Notes under the pieces: model-generated | What the model saw: the letters and a program-made list of their open reading frames with translations, nothing else | The model's database searches: none | Told to the model about the DNA's origin: nothing | Made by a program: the position numbers and the translations under genes | Source of the DNA: Ganoderma boninense | Taxonomy: Eukaryota > Basidiomycota > Agaricomycetes > Polyporales > Polyporaceae | Assembly (NCBI GenBank): GCA_002900995.3 | Contig: CM035309.1 | Span: 2,486,389 to 2,550,388 of the forward strand | DNA: 64,000 nt | Direction of reading: 5' to 3' | In this document: in pieces, positions 11,546 to 23,859 of the stretch | How positions within the stretch are numbered: position 1 is the stretch's first letter | Layout of the letters: every line of letters begins with the position of its first letter

Positions 11546-13010
11546 TGACCGTCAGGAGAGGGGTGTTACATAGCATTCAGTTCGAGGACGTGTGCAAGTG
11601 AATGAATTCGAGTATCGTGACGAGGTTCCGGCGGGGGCATGCTGGTTTCATGTTAGCCGGGCTTTAACTGGGAAGCGTACGGGAACGGGTCGCGGTCGGT
11701 CGGGGCCCATGACGACAGTATGAAGGTCTCAAGGCCATTCAGCGCACACTCGAGGGGAAATTGAGTGCTCGTGTCAGAATAATCGTGTTGAGGAAGACAA
11801 AGAGTGGAAAACGTACCGCTGTCCACTTGCAATTGTTAGAATATACAGCCATCCGAGTCCCATTTTGAATGTCAACGTTGTCGCCCGTCTCATCCAAGTC
11901 CGACATCGCCATAGACTGTGGCCAACATAAGCATGATGAATGTAGTATGCGACGGTTAGGCCTTTATTATTAGGCTTGAGGTCCAACTTAGAACTTGGCT
12001 TAACACGTCTAGAATAGGATCATGCATACATAAGTAAGGCAGAGAAACTCTCACGGGTGGTGGCCCTGGCCGCGCCGACCGCCTGCGGTTACAGATCTTC
12101 CAACATGTGCAGAACGCCGGTTCTGAGGTGAAACTGAAATCAGAAGTCGTTCCTTTCGGCTTAAGCCCGTATTCTGCTGACATGGAGTTGTAACTACAGT
12201 GAATACTACAATAGTGTCTGCTAGCCTCCGTGACCTCTACCCCTGGTTGGCTCCGCCTGTACCGAAACGGCTTCGAGAGTGTGGTCTCGTTCCTTAGACA
12301 ACACTCTCGGAGCTGTCGCGATAGAGTCGGTCACTCGAAGCCTGGGGAGTAAGTACGTAGAGGGGAACTGCAGGTGAAAGATCGCTCCCCGGTCGGTTAT
12401 ATATACCATCCTAATGCGCTGCGGAAGATTTCGTTTACAGCCCGCGCCCGAGAAGCTGATGGAATGATCACATGAGACCTGAAAACTGTCGGCGGCAGGC
12501 ACACGGTCCGTGATATTCGCCCATCCTGCCCCGCTGGCCGCTCTGTTCATCGTTTATCGGGGGCCATCGGTGCGTGTCACTTTACTTCCGAATTTGAGGC
12601 CATCGCAAAGTTGCTTCCAGGCAGCTAAGATCTTACATCGGCTAAGCTAAACAGAGTCCCTCCTGGACCAGGAGCCACTTTCTCATGATATTCTCTTCAG
12701 GCTCATTCCCACCGCAAAGTCTACGAAGGGGTATGATATCTCTGTCGTGTTTGAAAACTCTCACACCTGGTGGGTTTGGCCTCGACTTCGAGGCCCGGAC
12801 TACACTTCTTGAAAACCCCTGAAGCTGGCTATGATTTAAAGCTCGCTTTTCCAGAGTTGGGATAGCATCCTATCCTCCTTGAAAGGCCGCCTGAAGGAGC
12901 GTCTCGTCCTCTGCCTCGTGCGTACCCTTCGTTTTCCATGAATTGGTCGGTCAAGGGCTCCCTGCTCACATCTCTCATTAGAAATTTTGCTCTCATTTCA
13001 AATTTCAGCT
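11546..13010. other. intergenic, no recognisable gene
   Basis: About 1.5 kb. Short open stretches at 11774-11986 and 12221-12550 on the minus strand have no family motif. The last 150 bases are CT-rich, consistent with the promoter of the next gene. Confidence 0.45.
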
Positions 13011-13766
13011 ATGCTCAAGGAGACGATCGTCATTTTGTGTGGTATCCTTGTCGTAGCTGTTCTCAAACCTCCTCAACCGGGCACCAAGAACGCTATAGTG
13101 GTCTATAGAGGACAGCCTCTGGAACATATCGTCCGGGGCCTGTGTTACTTTGGCGTCGTGAGGGGCTTTTCTCGAATTCTGTATAGATGATACCAATCTG
13201 ATTGAGTTCTTCAGACTGTCTTGAGCGTTGCGTTCATGTGCTTCGCTGCCTCCATCACCGCATTCTCCGGGCTCCCTGCCGCTCAGAGATTCGTACCATA
13301 CGTGTGTCCGAGGGGGAACTCCGCGTCCGCTGTGCTTCAAGGCTATTCTCCCCGTTTCACAGCCGGAGTGTTCCTCATCATATCCGGGGCCCTTCTGCGC
13401 CTCTGGGCGTTCCGAACGCTTGGAACCCTCTTCACCTTCGAAGTCGTCATTACTTCGGAACATCGCCTCATCACCTCTGGTCCATACGTGTTCGCACGAC
13501 ATCCCTCATACACCGGCCTCATCATGCTGCTTCTTGGCGTACATCTTGTGCACTTCGGTGTTGGCGGGTACGTTACTGCGTGCGATCTTGTCGCGACCCC
13601 CGCGGGGTTTCTTGTCTATGTTTGGTGGGCGTGTCTGATTTTTGTGCCTCCTTCCCTCTTGAGACGATGTTTCGTCGAGGATAAACAGTTATATATGCAT
13701 TTTGGAGACATATGGCTGCGGTACAAGGACGACGTCCCTTATCGATTACTACCATCTGTATACTAG
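13011..13766 (+). CDS. isoprenylcysteine carboxyl methyltransferase (ICMT/Ste14-type)
   Basis: An integral ER-membrane enzyme that methylates the C-terminal prenylcysteine of CaaX proteins with S-adenosylmethionine. Exons 13011-13157 and 13215-13766 give 232 residues, a typical length. Several hydrophobic helices precede the diagnostic C-terminal half: ISGALLRLWAFRTLGTLFTF, then LITSGPYVFARHPSYTG (the RHPxYxG SAM-binding signature), and finally FVEDKQLYMHFGDIWLRYKD followed by VPYRLLPSVY, equivalent to the family's ED...HFG...Y...VPYRLxPxVY ending. Basidiomycetes carry several ICMT-like genes, so this may not be the mating-pheromone-processing copy. Confidence 0.88.
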
Positions 13767-15054
13767 GCATTCACTCCTGTAGCAGTTGACTTCTGTGATT
13801 GGGATTGAGATATCTATTCTTGCAGAACTTCGTATCTCTAGAGTTATGCCTCGTTCACAATCAACAGCACCTATTCGCCCTTCACTAGCATCTCCGATCT
13901 GTCTACTAGTATGCGAAAAGCAAGCGTGCTACGGATAGTCAGGCGGCAGGCGGGATCCGATGCATTCACGTCCAGAAGCACCACGGCCAGTGTACACGGC
14001 CTCAGTGAACTCCAACAGGCTTCTGGTACTGGGTGCATACCTACCAATAAAGCTCTTGAAGATGAAGCTTGAGGCTATTATTTATAGCTATTTGTTCCTG
14101 TGGGCGTGACCGCCGGGGGCGCCGATACCATCGGAGGTTCAGGGGAAATGCACTCGGCTTTCACTTTGCCGGCTTCCCGTTCAAATTCAAATCTCTGTGG
14201 AGGGGCTTTGGGCGGGCTTTGCGGCCAGCCGGAGCGCATCAGAACTGCCCATCAGTATCTCACTGGTGCGTATTGTTTTTGCTCGAACAAAACCACCAGA
14301 TTTTCCCTGACCACCCACAATCGATGCGCCCCTATCGCGTTCGACTCGGGGAACAAAAACCACGGCGATGGCTCTCCGCGCTGGCTCTGAGCTCGCGAAA
14401 CCGCACTTCGGATAATCTTGCTAGGGCTGTGTCCGCCGCCGACCGTGGGCGTTCACACAAGCCAGGGGGTATAGCTGCGGCCGCTCATGTGGTTTCGAAG
14501 CATGGAAGATGAGTGATGGCCTTCCCTCCAGCCCCGCATGATTACGTGCTATGGAGCCCGATGGACGTTCTATCTAGCGTGGTACGCCGCAACTCGACCG
14601 CATGGAACAATCCCTGCTCGCAACATGGAATAAGTAGAGCCGCCACAAGTGGTACCGAGTACGGCAGGTGTATGGCATGATGTGCGTCACCAGGAAGAGG
14701 ACGAGCGGCTAAATGAACCTTCTGGTGAAAACACACCTTGGGCCAATCACCCATGCGGAAGGGGTTGGGAGTGCTACAACTCATCGAAAATACATAATAT
14801 TTCATACACCTGACGCTCGACATCGAGCGACGAGGCTGGTACAGGCACGAGAAGGGGAAACGATCATCGGAGGGAAGTGAAGCTGGATGGCAGATGGCAT
14901 TAACGAGTGACAGCGGTCGGGGATGGTGTGTGGGACGTGGGCGCCGACGCGCAAGCGGGAGTCTGTGCGGTCAGCTTGCGGAGAGCCACAGAGATGCAGC
15001 GAGGAGGCTCACTGGTGGTCATCCCTGCTCCGTATCGATTGCAGGTGTCAGAGG
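13767..15054. other. intergenic, no recognisable gene
   Basis: About 1.3 kb between two convergent genes. Open stretches at 14069-14512 (+) and 14542-14823 (-) have no motif and different codon use. Confidence 0.45.
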
Positions 15055-17167
15055 TCATACGCGAGAGCCGTGTTGAGGGATTATTGAATCTGAGTCCCCC
15101 ATAACATCCGATCTGTCAGAGCCGTCCTGCTCCAAGTACAACACGTCTCTATCACAATGCATCTCCGTGGTGACTCGGACGTCGATGACAGTTGGCAGAC
15201 GATGCGTCTGTGGTGACTATCGAACCAGATTGAGTAGGAGGGGAGACGAACTCGAGACTCGCACTCCTACTCACAGGTCCTTTCAAAACGGCGGGGAACT
15301 TGCTGTTTTTCTCGTTCGGATCGAAGACCTTAAGACCGAATGATCCAGTCTCGAATCCTTCCAGTCCTCTATCCAACAGGGAACGCCGAGCATTCAGGCT
15401 GAGGGTCAAGAAACACGTCAGACGTCGAGCCTAGCGTAGCGAGGAGAAGAAGACTTACACTGCTAATAGCGAGTTCGCATACACTATTCACGAACGGATG
15501 TAAGTAGATCAAATAATGGATGAGAGGTATAGTACTGACTCTTGGAAGAAACAATATTGATACCGTAATAGATCAGGGTATCTGGCGAGAAGGTTGCCTA
15601 CAGACCCATGAGTTGCAAAACACCACAGGACAGGACGGACGTGGGACGTACCGCCAGCATAGCTGCGAGGTTCAAGAGACTAGAGCACGATGAGTAGCCG
15701 CTACTGATGCCTACCCAGCGAAGACGTACCCAGTTAGAAGACCTGCAGAGCCGCATCAGGTGACTGTATTCGTCGCAAAATATATAAGACATCGCGCACC
15801 AGTGTTGATTGTGTACACCATCAAGACGTCAATGAGGGAATCCGTCCTGGCCAAACCGTCAGCTCTGGGCACAAAACTCCTAGACAGCAATAATCATTAC
15901 CTCTTGAAACCAGTCCGGCATTTGTGCAGGTAATAAGTTAGCGTGCTACTCGTGACAGCGTCGATGATCACTGCCGTGCCCAGGGAGCAGGGTATGATCC
16001 ACTTGAATTCGCTGATATAACGGGAGAATGTGACAGCTAGGAAGCTACAAGGTGCGCGGGTGTGAGTGTCGGCACCATTGAACGAAATGTATGTGGGCTT
16101 ACGTCTCGATAGTTGCAGCTTGTTGATGAAGTTCAGCGTCAGATGACGCTTAGATACCGAATACTGGAAGGGAGCCTCACCAAGGCAGAAACACGTCTCG
16201 GCAATGAGGAGGAATGCCTACCAAATAAGTAAGAGATGAGATGGGGTTCACCACTGTTGAGTATGAGGAACTCACGATCACAATCATCAAGTAGACATTT
16301 CTGTTACCGACTGCCGCCACCATGCTCACTTCAGAGGCCGTAGTTGGCAACAGGATGCGAACACTCACTCAAAAATATGCGACGTGCGAAGAAGCTGTCA
16401 AAGACTGTGTCAAAACGTAACTATCAATCATAGGACTCTAAAATCTTACACATGGGTGACCGCGATAACGCCGCCCTGAAAGGATAATACAGCGTTTAAC
16501 GTTCGAAGACGGAGAATGGCTGTCAGTGGCGGGCAGACTTACGGTGGTAATTACGGTGAGCTGCGGGGTAGAAGCATAGGTGAGCGACATCCATTTTCGC
16601 GCACTGTGGTAACTTACCCGTATAGACCTGCAGGCATAGTCAGCGTGTGCATGAAAAAGAGTGAGAGTGCCATCATACCATACACCACTTGTTAGCCTCC
16701 TCGGGTCGAAGTAGTGAGTGACCAGGTAGTAGTAGCTGTGGAAGGGGCCGTTGGATTACAAGGCTGGCATTGTATACAAACCATAACGACTTACCAGACG
16801 TGCGCGCACAAGACTGTATGGAGAGTATCCAGGCACCTAGAACGATGTGAGGACAATCTGCGCACTCCTTCAACCATTTTTAAAACAAGGCATACCATAA
16901 CACGAATACCTTTGCGCAAAATCAGCTAATGATCGACAGTTGAACGGATGAGAAGGCTCACCATGAGTTTAAACACGAGGGGATCGGTAGGATATAGGCG
17001 GTAATAGCGGTACGTCTGGTGGCTGGTCAAACCATACAGACTGTGGCGTGTCAGTAATGAGACGTGTACAGGCCCCAAATGACTGACATTGAACCAAAGA
17101 TAGTTCCGAGGAAGACCGCCCCGAACGTGCTGTCGAGTGAAGGGACTTTTACTGAGATTTGGGACAT
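15055..17167 (-). CDS. DUF6534 multi-pass membrane protein
   Basis: A predicted seven-helix membrane protein of the Agaricomycete DUF6534 family; function unknown. Many short exons. It starts MSQISVKVPSLDSTFGAVFL (first helix GAVFLGTIFGSM). Across intron 1 comes LYGLTSHQTYRYYRLYPTD, the family hallmark. Later YYYLVTHYFDPRRLTSGVW, the STPQLTV helix, FFARR and SLNARRSLLDRG follow. The end at 15055 assumes a last intron with donor GTGAGTAGG, which gives the tail TVIDVRVTTEMHCDRD; this resembles the INIKVTTERDDD tail of the second DUF6534 gene at 56.7 kb. Without that intron the frame would stop at 15152. Exons in the middle were followed only through their motifs. Confidence 0.75.
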
Positions 17168-18632
17168 CTCTGATGAGCTGGGCGGGACGGAGGTGGCTTG
17201 GTCAAGGACGTCTTGACGAGCGAGAAGATATAAGAGGCGCGATGAAGCGTTGAGATCAGGATGGGCGCTGGTCTACTGGTTTCCGGAAAGGAACAGGTGT
17301 GAGTACGCAGACAGCCCTCCTCCGTCCGCTGTCAGTAAGCGATAATGTACAGGCGTGGACACTCGGACGAGGAGGAAAAGAGGTGCCTACCCATGACTTC
17401 GCACACTGGTCGGATGGGCGCCGGGCCACTGCCACGCCTCGCTATGTGGCAAGGAAGCCCCTCCGACTCCACTACTTCCCGATGAAAAATGGCCATCTTG
17501 AACCATATCACCGCCAGCTGCGTCAGAAGAACACGAAATGATGTTTTCTGACAGCTGGAGTCCCAACAGGACTCGTGCACTTCGCGTGAAACCGAGCAGA
17601 GAAGCAGAGACGGCACCGCCGACCACATGCGTCCGCGTGCTTCAGACGATACAAGCTGAGTGGTACAGCGCCTTGGTTGGAGATAGGGTTTGCACGACCC
17701 GAGGTTGTGGAAGTCCGATTCAGTAAAGCCTTGGGATTCGTTGCTGATTCGGATGAACGATGGAACGAGAGGCCGGGTATCAAGCCTTACAAGGCCACGT
17801 CTGACGCGGAATTGCCTAGGAAAATGATGTTACGGGGGTCCAGGAGGACCTTCTCTCATACGCCTGCAAAAGAATTGTGGACGTTGGTGCGCCCAGCTGG
17901 GCGTCGGCGGCGGTTTGAACATTCAGGCGGGGAACACACCTTTGGCCATCATTCGAGGCTGTCCAGGGCCATAATGCAGGCAAGAAAGTTGCCGGGACCA
18001 GAAGTCCTGTGAAGAGGACGAGGGATTTCCGAGATGAGCCGGCTGGATCCCAGGATGAGCGCGAGAACGGACCGAGCCCCGCACGAAGAGAAGAGGGCGT
18101 GCTTGTGACCGACAACCTCATGCGACAGGACTGTATGACATCCTACCGCCTTATCCCCGACATCCACCCCGTCTCGCTCTTCGTCGAAAGCTAGACAGAC
18201 GGCGCGCAATGGTGCCACTGGCGGTTTGATGGGAGTGAGGGAGACAAGGCGGAGAGACTCGGGTCAGGCCCACGCCGGAGAATGGGCGGGTCTGTGGCCG
18301 GTGCGCCGGGGTCTAGGTCTCTGTGGGTGCTGTGGGAAAGGATGCCATCATGGGCGCCCCGGGTACAGCCCTGGAGCCTTGTCCTCTTCCATGTCCTTAG
18401 CCCATCTCCTTCCGTCACCCTTTCGAAACCTGTACGGCGCTATTAAGGGAGATGCTTCTTACACTGAGGACATCGAGCCGAGTTCCTGTTAAACTTATGC
18501 CGTCGTCGTTGCGATTCCCATATCCCCGCCCTCCGCCCTAGCCTCCTTCCCTCTCAGGCCACCACCTCCAGGCCGCATCCCTCATTCCCTGCTCACTTCT
18601 TCTCTCCGTACCTCCATCTCAGCATAAGGAAG
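17168..18632. other. intergenic, no recognisable gene
   Basis: About 1.5 kb between divergently transcribed genes, so it should hold both promoters. Open stretches at 17299-18200 overlap on both strands and show no motif. The last 100 bases before 18633 are strongly CT-rich, typical of a basidiomycete core promoter. Confidence 0.45.
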
Positions 18633-21291
18633 ATGTCGCAAAACGGTGCTCAGGATCTTGTTGTCTTCTCCAAGACCGATTCTGAAGATCCCAAGAACTG
18701 GTCCCGTTGGCGAAAACGAGTCGTAGTGGGCTACATCTGTGCTCTGGCATTTTGCTCGTAAGTCATGCCACGTTTCCCCCCAGGTCGAGAAATAACAGCC
18801 CTGTTTCTTGAAATACAGTTGCTTCGGGTCGTCAATATATGTCAGCATTTCCTCCAGCATTTCGCACCTAGGTCGCTAACGGCCCGTCCTTCGCCCTAGG
18901 CCACGACAGAGCTGCAGATACGAGCCAGATACAACGCTAATGCTGATTTAGCTAGCACTGGGCTCACGGTGTACGTCCTTGGGTTCTCATTTGGGCCCCT
19001 TCTTTGTGAGTTATTTTGTCTCCTGTCCCACAGTTCTCTCATCACCTCGTCTCTTTTCAGGGGGTCAGTCTTACCTTGACTTCTCGCTGTTCAGTATTTG
19101 AAGTCTCCTTCCAGGACCAATGAGTGAAGTGTATGGCCGTAAATTGCCTTACATGGTATCGTGGCCATTCCTGATCGGTAATATCCTGTCTTCATTTTCT
19201 TTGATTGACAAGGTCTCACGACGAGCCCGATAGCGATGAGCGCCATTGACTCCTTCGTCGACAACCTGGCCGTCATCATCGTATGTGCGTACGAAAGCTT
19301 ATCGCGGGATTTACAATTTCTCAACCTCCGTAGTCCGATTTCTTACAGGAGCTGCTGCCGCGTGTGCCCTAAACAAGTAAGTCATTTTCAGTCCCAAGGC
19401 TCTGACTTGCAGCTTACCTTCATGACAGTGGAGGTGGTATTATGTCTGAGTAAGACGAAATATCAGTTTCGTTGTTCGCCATTGATTTAAGTCCCTCCAG
19501 CATGTACAACATAGTTGATATGCAGGCCCAGGCAATAGGTGCGTTCTGGGATCCTAACCAAGCAACACAAGCTCACTCCGCTGTCATGTATAGCCATCTC
19601 GTGGTAGTGAGTCGTCCAGAGATTCTAACACTGCTAGGCTTTAGGCTGACTCTGGGCACTCTCAGCGCTGTGTGCATCCTATCCGGACCATGCGTTGCGC
19701 TCGTTATTGGTTTCTTCATTGCTGCTGAAGCCGGCCCTCAGTAAGTGCAGATTCATGGAGAAATCCTGGCCCGCCGACTGATATGGTGTACTCGACAGTT
19801 TGTGGGCTCTCCGGGTCTTCTTCTTTTTCACTGTCGCCCTTTGGCCACTGGTGTTCCTCCTCCCCGAGACCCACGGACCTACCATACTCGCTGCGCGTTC
19901 AAAGAAGTTGCGCAGCGAAGGCCGGCAAAACGCACGCGCAGCGCACGAACTCAAGCACCAGAGTAAGGCGGACTTGATGCGCATTCACTTTGGTCGCCCT
20001 GCGAGTGAGTTTATGACCCTGTCCATGGCTCCATGAATCGTCGCTGACACGGCATTGCAAAGGGATGTTCTTGACTGAGCCCATTGTCCAAGGTGCAGCG
20101 ATTTGGACGTCGTTGGCGTATGGTATCGTATAGTAAGCGATCGGCTTCTTCTCTCCTGAAATTGATGCAGTAGAGCTGAGGTTGCACGACCAGCTTCTTC
20201 TTCGAAGTATATCCTATAGTCTTCTTCCAACAGGTATTCGTTTTTCATATCTCACCTCTATGGTCACTTCTGACGCCTTCCACAGCATAGCTTCCGCTTT
20301 GAGCTCACGGGTCTTCCGTTCATCGCTGTCGCCTTGGGAACCGTCCCTGCAGCGGCGTTCTACGTCCCGCTCGTGCGGTTCTTCCAGACGTTGCCAGTTC
20401 CCAACTTCATTGTCCCCCGTGAAACGCCCAAGGACGCACCGGAGATGCGGCTGAAGCTCGCTCTGTTTGCTTGGTAATTGCGCCTTCCTCACAGCGATCA
20501 GCACGTTCTAACAATCGAATGGCAGCATGTTGATGCCCGTGTCACTTTTTTGGTTTGCATGGTTCGTATCTCGTTGTTATGTCCCCTTCAAACAAATCGT
20601 GCTGAGACCTAGGTCAGGACGAGCACAAGCAATGTGCACTGGATTGCCCCTGTTCTTGCAGGTTTCCCTTTCGGGTTTTCCACTATCACTATCGTGAGCA
20701 TCCATCTCTTCTTCAACCCTCCAGTACTGACGCACACGCCTGCAGTTCTTCACCTTCCTTACCTAGTAAGCCTCCTTCACTCCACTGCCGCAGTGCCGCT
20801 GCTGACGCCGAACGAACTAGCACTTCCCAGACGTATACTATCTATGCATCTAGCTCCGGCGCATGCAACACCTTCGCGCGCTGCATGATCGGGTCCTTCT
20901 TCCCGATTATCGCCCATTCAATCACTGACAACCTCGGTACCAACTGGGGTGGTAAGCAGTAGCCTGCCTCCCTGCCCGTTCTGGCGCACTAGCTGACGTG
21001 CCCACAGTGTCTGTCTTTGGTTTCATCTCGCTCATCCTCATCCCTATCCCGATCGCGTTCCTGAGGTGGGGGCCTACCCTGCGCGCGCGCTCAGTGATGG
21101 CCAAGGAAGCCGGCGCAATCGTGGCGAAGATGCGGGCTCAGGCTATTGCCGCGGCGAAGAAGGCACAGGAGGCGGCTGCTGCTGCTGCCGCCGAGAAGGA
21201 AAAGGAAAAGAAGGGCTCGGAGGACAGCGAGACGGGGATGCTGTCGAAGTTGAACATTGTGTCCGCCATCACCACTCCGATCCAGGTCTAG
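18633..21291 (+). CDS. MFS transporter, DHA1 (polyamine/multidrug) family
   Basis: A drug:proton antiporter-type permease of the plasma membrane, related to fungal polyamine and multidrug exporters. About twelve introns. The N-terminus has the DPKNWSRWRK motif that precedes helix 1 in this subfamily. GSSIYATTELQIRARYN and LTVYVLGFSFGPLL follow, then WGPMSEVYGRKLPYMVSWP, which is only obtained if a 3-nt exon at 19061-19063 is included. Helix 5 (SGPCVALVIGFFIA), LVFLLPETHGPTILAARSKK, the helix 11 region CMIGSFFPIIAHSITDNLG and a long Ala/Lys/Glu-rich cytoplasmic tail complete it. Substrate unknown. The middle exons around 19340-19700 are the least certain. Confidence 0.83.
19061..19063 (+). other. 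inferred 3-nt micro-exon of the DHA1 transporter
   Basis: The exon before ends CTT CTT T at a good GTGAGT donor; the exon after begins GA CCA ATG after CCTTCCAG. Joining them directly makes a TGA stop. Including GGG, which sits between TTTTCAG and a GTCAGT donor, restores Leu-Leu-Trp-Gly-Pro-Met, the family's conserved PLLWGPxSE motif. Confidence 0.6.
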
Positions 21292-22111
21292 GCTGGCTCT
21301 TCTTCATGTCCCTCTGGGCCTCGACGTTCGTCCGGTCCGGCTTCGCGAGACGAAGCGAAGACCGACGCGCGAGCAATGATCTCTGTCTCGTTGTCTGCTA
21401 TCTGTTGACATCTCTAGGCTTGTCGCTTTGCTTTGAATGTTGCTATTTGCTTTATTATGTATTGCATGCTCTTGTGTGTGCAGTGTAGTCGTGATGTCTA
21501 GTCAATCACATACTAGTATCATTTTGGAGGAATCGTTCCAAGTCCCTGTTCCCTCATGATCGTAGTACTCGTGAATAGACTTTAAGCCTATCTACGTGCA
21601 GTTCAGAGGTCGGTGTTCTGTGTGGGACTAGTTAGAGTGCTGTAGGCAAGGAGTTTGTGGAAGAGGGAGTGTGGAGGTGGTTCGATGTTGCATCGTAGAC
21701 ACGATCAGATAGGAATTTACTTTGCGAACTTGGACAATTGTTAGCCGTGCGCGGTTACTACAGTGACTGTCAAAAGATGGGAAATTTACGATCGCGGTCT
21801 ATAGGAGGCTACGGACTTCGCTTCGGATCTAGATTGTTGGGGAGCGTGGTGGGAGGTTTCAATATTCTAGATGGACGTATCGAGACTTACGACCTGCGGA
21901 CCGAGGCAAGTACTTTTATCCTGAGTGAACGCAGACGAATGTGGTCGCTGGGCGGGCGGACGATGCATACGAGAACTCCTCTGTGAACGTCAAATGCACC
22001 TCAGAGCTCGACATTCGAAGCATCAGAAACGACTACATGCCAAGAATTGTGTCTACACTATGAACCGTACGCTATGCATTCCATAGGCTGGTGCAGCCAT
22101 GCTGCTGGCCA
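21292..22111. other. intergenic, no recognisable gene
   Basis: About 800 bases after the transporter stop, up to the hAT-like terminus at 22112. T/A-richer than the coding regions, as expected of a 3' region. No motif-bearing open stretch. Confidence 0.45.
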
Positions 22112-22330
22112 TAAGGCTGGTCACGGCTCGGCTCAACACCGTGGTTATTACTAAACCGAGCCGCCATATAGCCCGTGGTTTTATGAGCCGTGGGTTAAGT
22201 ATACCCGCGGTTTACGTGCACCACGGCTCCAACTCAAGCACCCAGCCACATCTCCAGTAGCCGCAGGTTAACCGCGGTGCATACACAAGCCCGATTACAA
22301 TTTACCGAAGGCCATTGAACCGCCTGGATG
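22112..22330. repeat. hAT-like terminal and subterminal repeats (second element)
   Basis: TAAGGCTGGTCACGGCTC at 22112-22129 matches the 18-bp inverted repeat of the transposon at 24842-31010 in 15 of 18 positions. It is followed by about 170 bases packed with short direct and inverted GC-rich words (accgcgg, ccgtggtt, cacggctc), the same style as the subterminal regions of the complete element. I found no partner terminus, so this element is truncated or its other end lies outside what I could match. Confidence 0.6.
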
Positions 22331-22506
22331 TCCAGCATGACATATAACATGATATGAGCTCTCATCGGGGTCATGAATCATACACAGAGTTATTCGCACA
22401 CAATTTATGTACATAACATTCAGTCGGAATACATGTTGTACATGGGTTAGCTAGACTTCTCATCTATACATTGTAATCTGCCGCTCCGGACGGCGGTGGA
22501 AGCACT

Positions 22507-23859
22507 TCACTCGCTGTCGCTGGAGTCGCGCACAGTGCGGAGACTCGGAATACTATGTGTATCACTATCATATCCATCATCACTGTCCTCCGATGATCCA
22601 TCCTCCTCCTCCTCCTCCTCCTCCTCCTCCTCCTCATCCGATGCGCCGGACGAGTCCTCACCCTCCAGAACCTCGGGAACAACAGACTCACCAACACGTT
22701 CCAGAACTTGTGCGACTTGGCCGCGCTCAGGGCTCAAAGATGTCGATGGGAAGGGGAAGTTCGCATCCTCTGAGGAGAGGGTCGACGTGGCGGATTGACC
22801 TGTCTCCTCGAGCAGGCGGTGCAAGGCGGGTGCTAGGGCCTGAGCCGCACGCATGAGATCCGACGTGGGCGAGAAAAGACGATGAGCACTCCCACTGGCA
22901 GTGGGAGTGCGAGGAGAGGCGTCTGTAGCCTGAGTAGCCACGCGGTGACTGGCTGGGTTAGCGGCGGGCAAGTCCAAGTCGACAGGAGGGCCGGGAACTT
23001 GGGGAGGGGGGACGAGGGCATCGCGCACAACCACGGTGATCTCCTGCAGAGACTTGGACTGACGAGTAGTTGGTGCGATAGGAGCGGCGGCCTTGGAGCC
23101 CGAGGTGGCGGGAGTGAGGGAGTGAACTAGAGAGGACGTGGGGACGACCGCCCGTGCGACGTACTCGGGTGTTACAGGACCGATGCGGAGGTTCGCGAGG
23201 AGTTCTGTGATGTCGGCGAGAGGCTGGAAAGACTCCGGATCTTCGTTGCGCAAAGCAGGAACGTCTTCTCCATCATACACACCCTGCAAAATAGAACACA
23301 AGTTGGATTAGCACATGCGTCGGAAGAATGTATGCCAACTTACATCAGGTAGAGCAGCGTGACACCAATCCAAAAGCTCTAGCAAGGCATCGTCGATCGG
23401 CTCGTTGTCGTCGTGATCGCGCGCCGCCTTGTGAAGGAGGGTAATAAAAGTTTGGTAGACGTCGAATGGGATAGCGGAGGCAGGGGACGCGAACGCTCGA
23501 AATGTGAGGGCAAGATCGAGGAGCATTTGACGTTGGTCTGGGGTCAGGCCACAGCGGGATCCTGCGTCGCCTTGGATGAGCGCGAGCCAGCCATTGAGTA
23601 CAGAGCGTTCAAGAGCTGTCGGCAGCTCTGGCGTTGGGACGAGAATCTGCTCACCGTTGGAGTTAGTTTGATGCAGAGGGACTCGGACGAGCGGTGAGGA
23701 ACTCACAGTCATTGTGGCCGTACCAGAGTCAATGTGCAGGACGAGGTAGTCGAAGCGCCGTTGGGTCCACTTGGCCCAGGTGTCAGAGAGAAGGTGAATG
23801 AGAGGGGCAGCCTCGGAGTCAAGAGCGATGGCGGTGGTGGGGGGTGGGTCAACTGGCAT
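22507..23859 (-). CDS. homologue of the hAT passenger protein (uncharacterised)
   Basis: Protein of unknown function, 410 residues from exons 23707-23859, 23344-23646 and 22507-23283. It is homologous to the passenger gene at 29703-30692. Aligned blocks are TATMTVS / QAITVS, WLALIQGDAGSRCGLTPDQR / WLERIQGGPLSGTGITEEER, LALTFRAF / FALGYRAF, and the end DGYDSDTHSIPSLRTVRDSS / SGYGSDDSMPSLRYVADSS. Two intron positions are shared, and exon 2 is 101 versus 102 codons. The third exon adds a long Ser/Pro/Thr-rich region and a run of glutamates encoded by a (TCC)n microsatellite at about 22601-22636. A TATA-like CTATATCTT lies about 95 bases upstream. Its stop is 395 bases from the hAT-like end at 22112. 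Confidence 0.75.

Noticed and set aside
11774..12183. Possible third DUF6534 fragment on the minus strand
   Set aside because: Hydrophobic but lacks the LYG...QTYxY and YYYLV hallmarks; not supportable.
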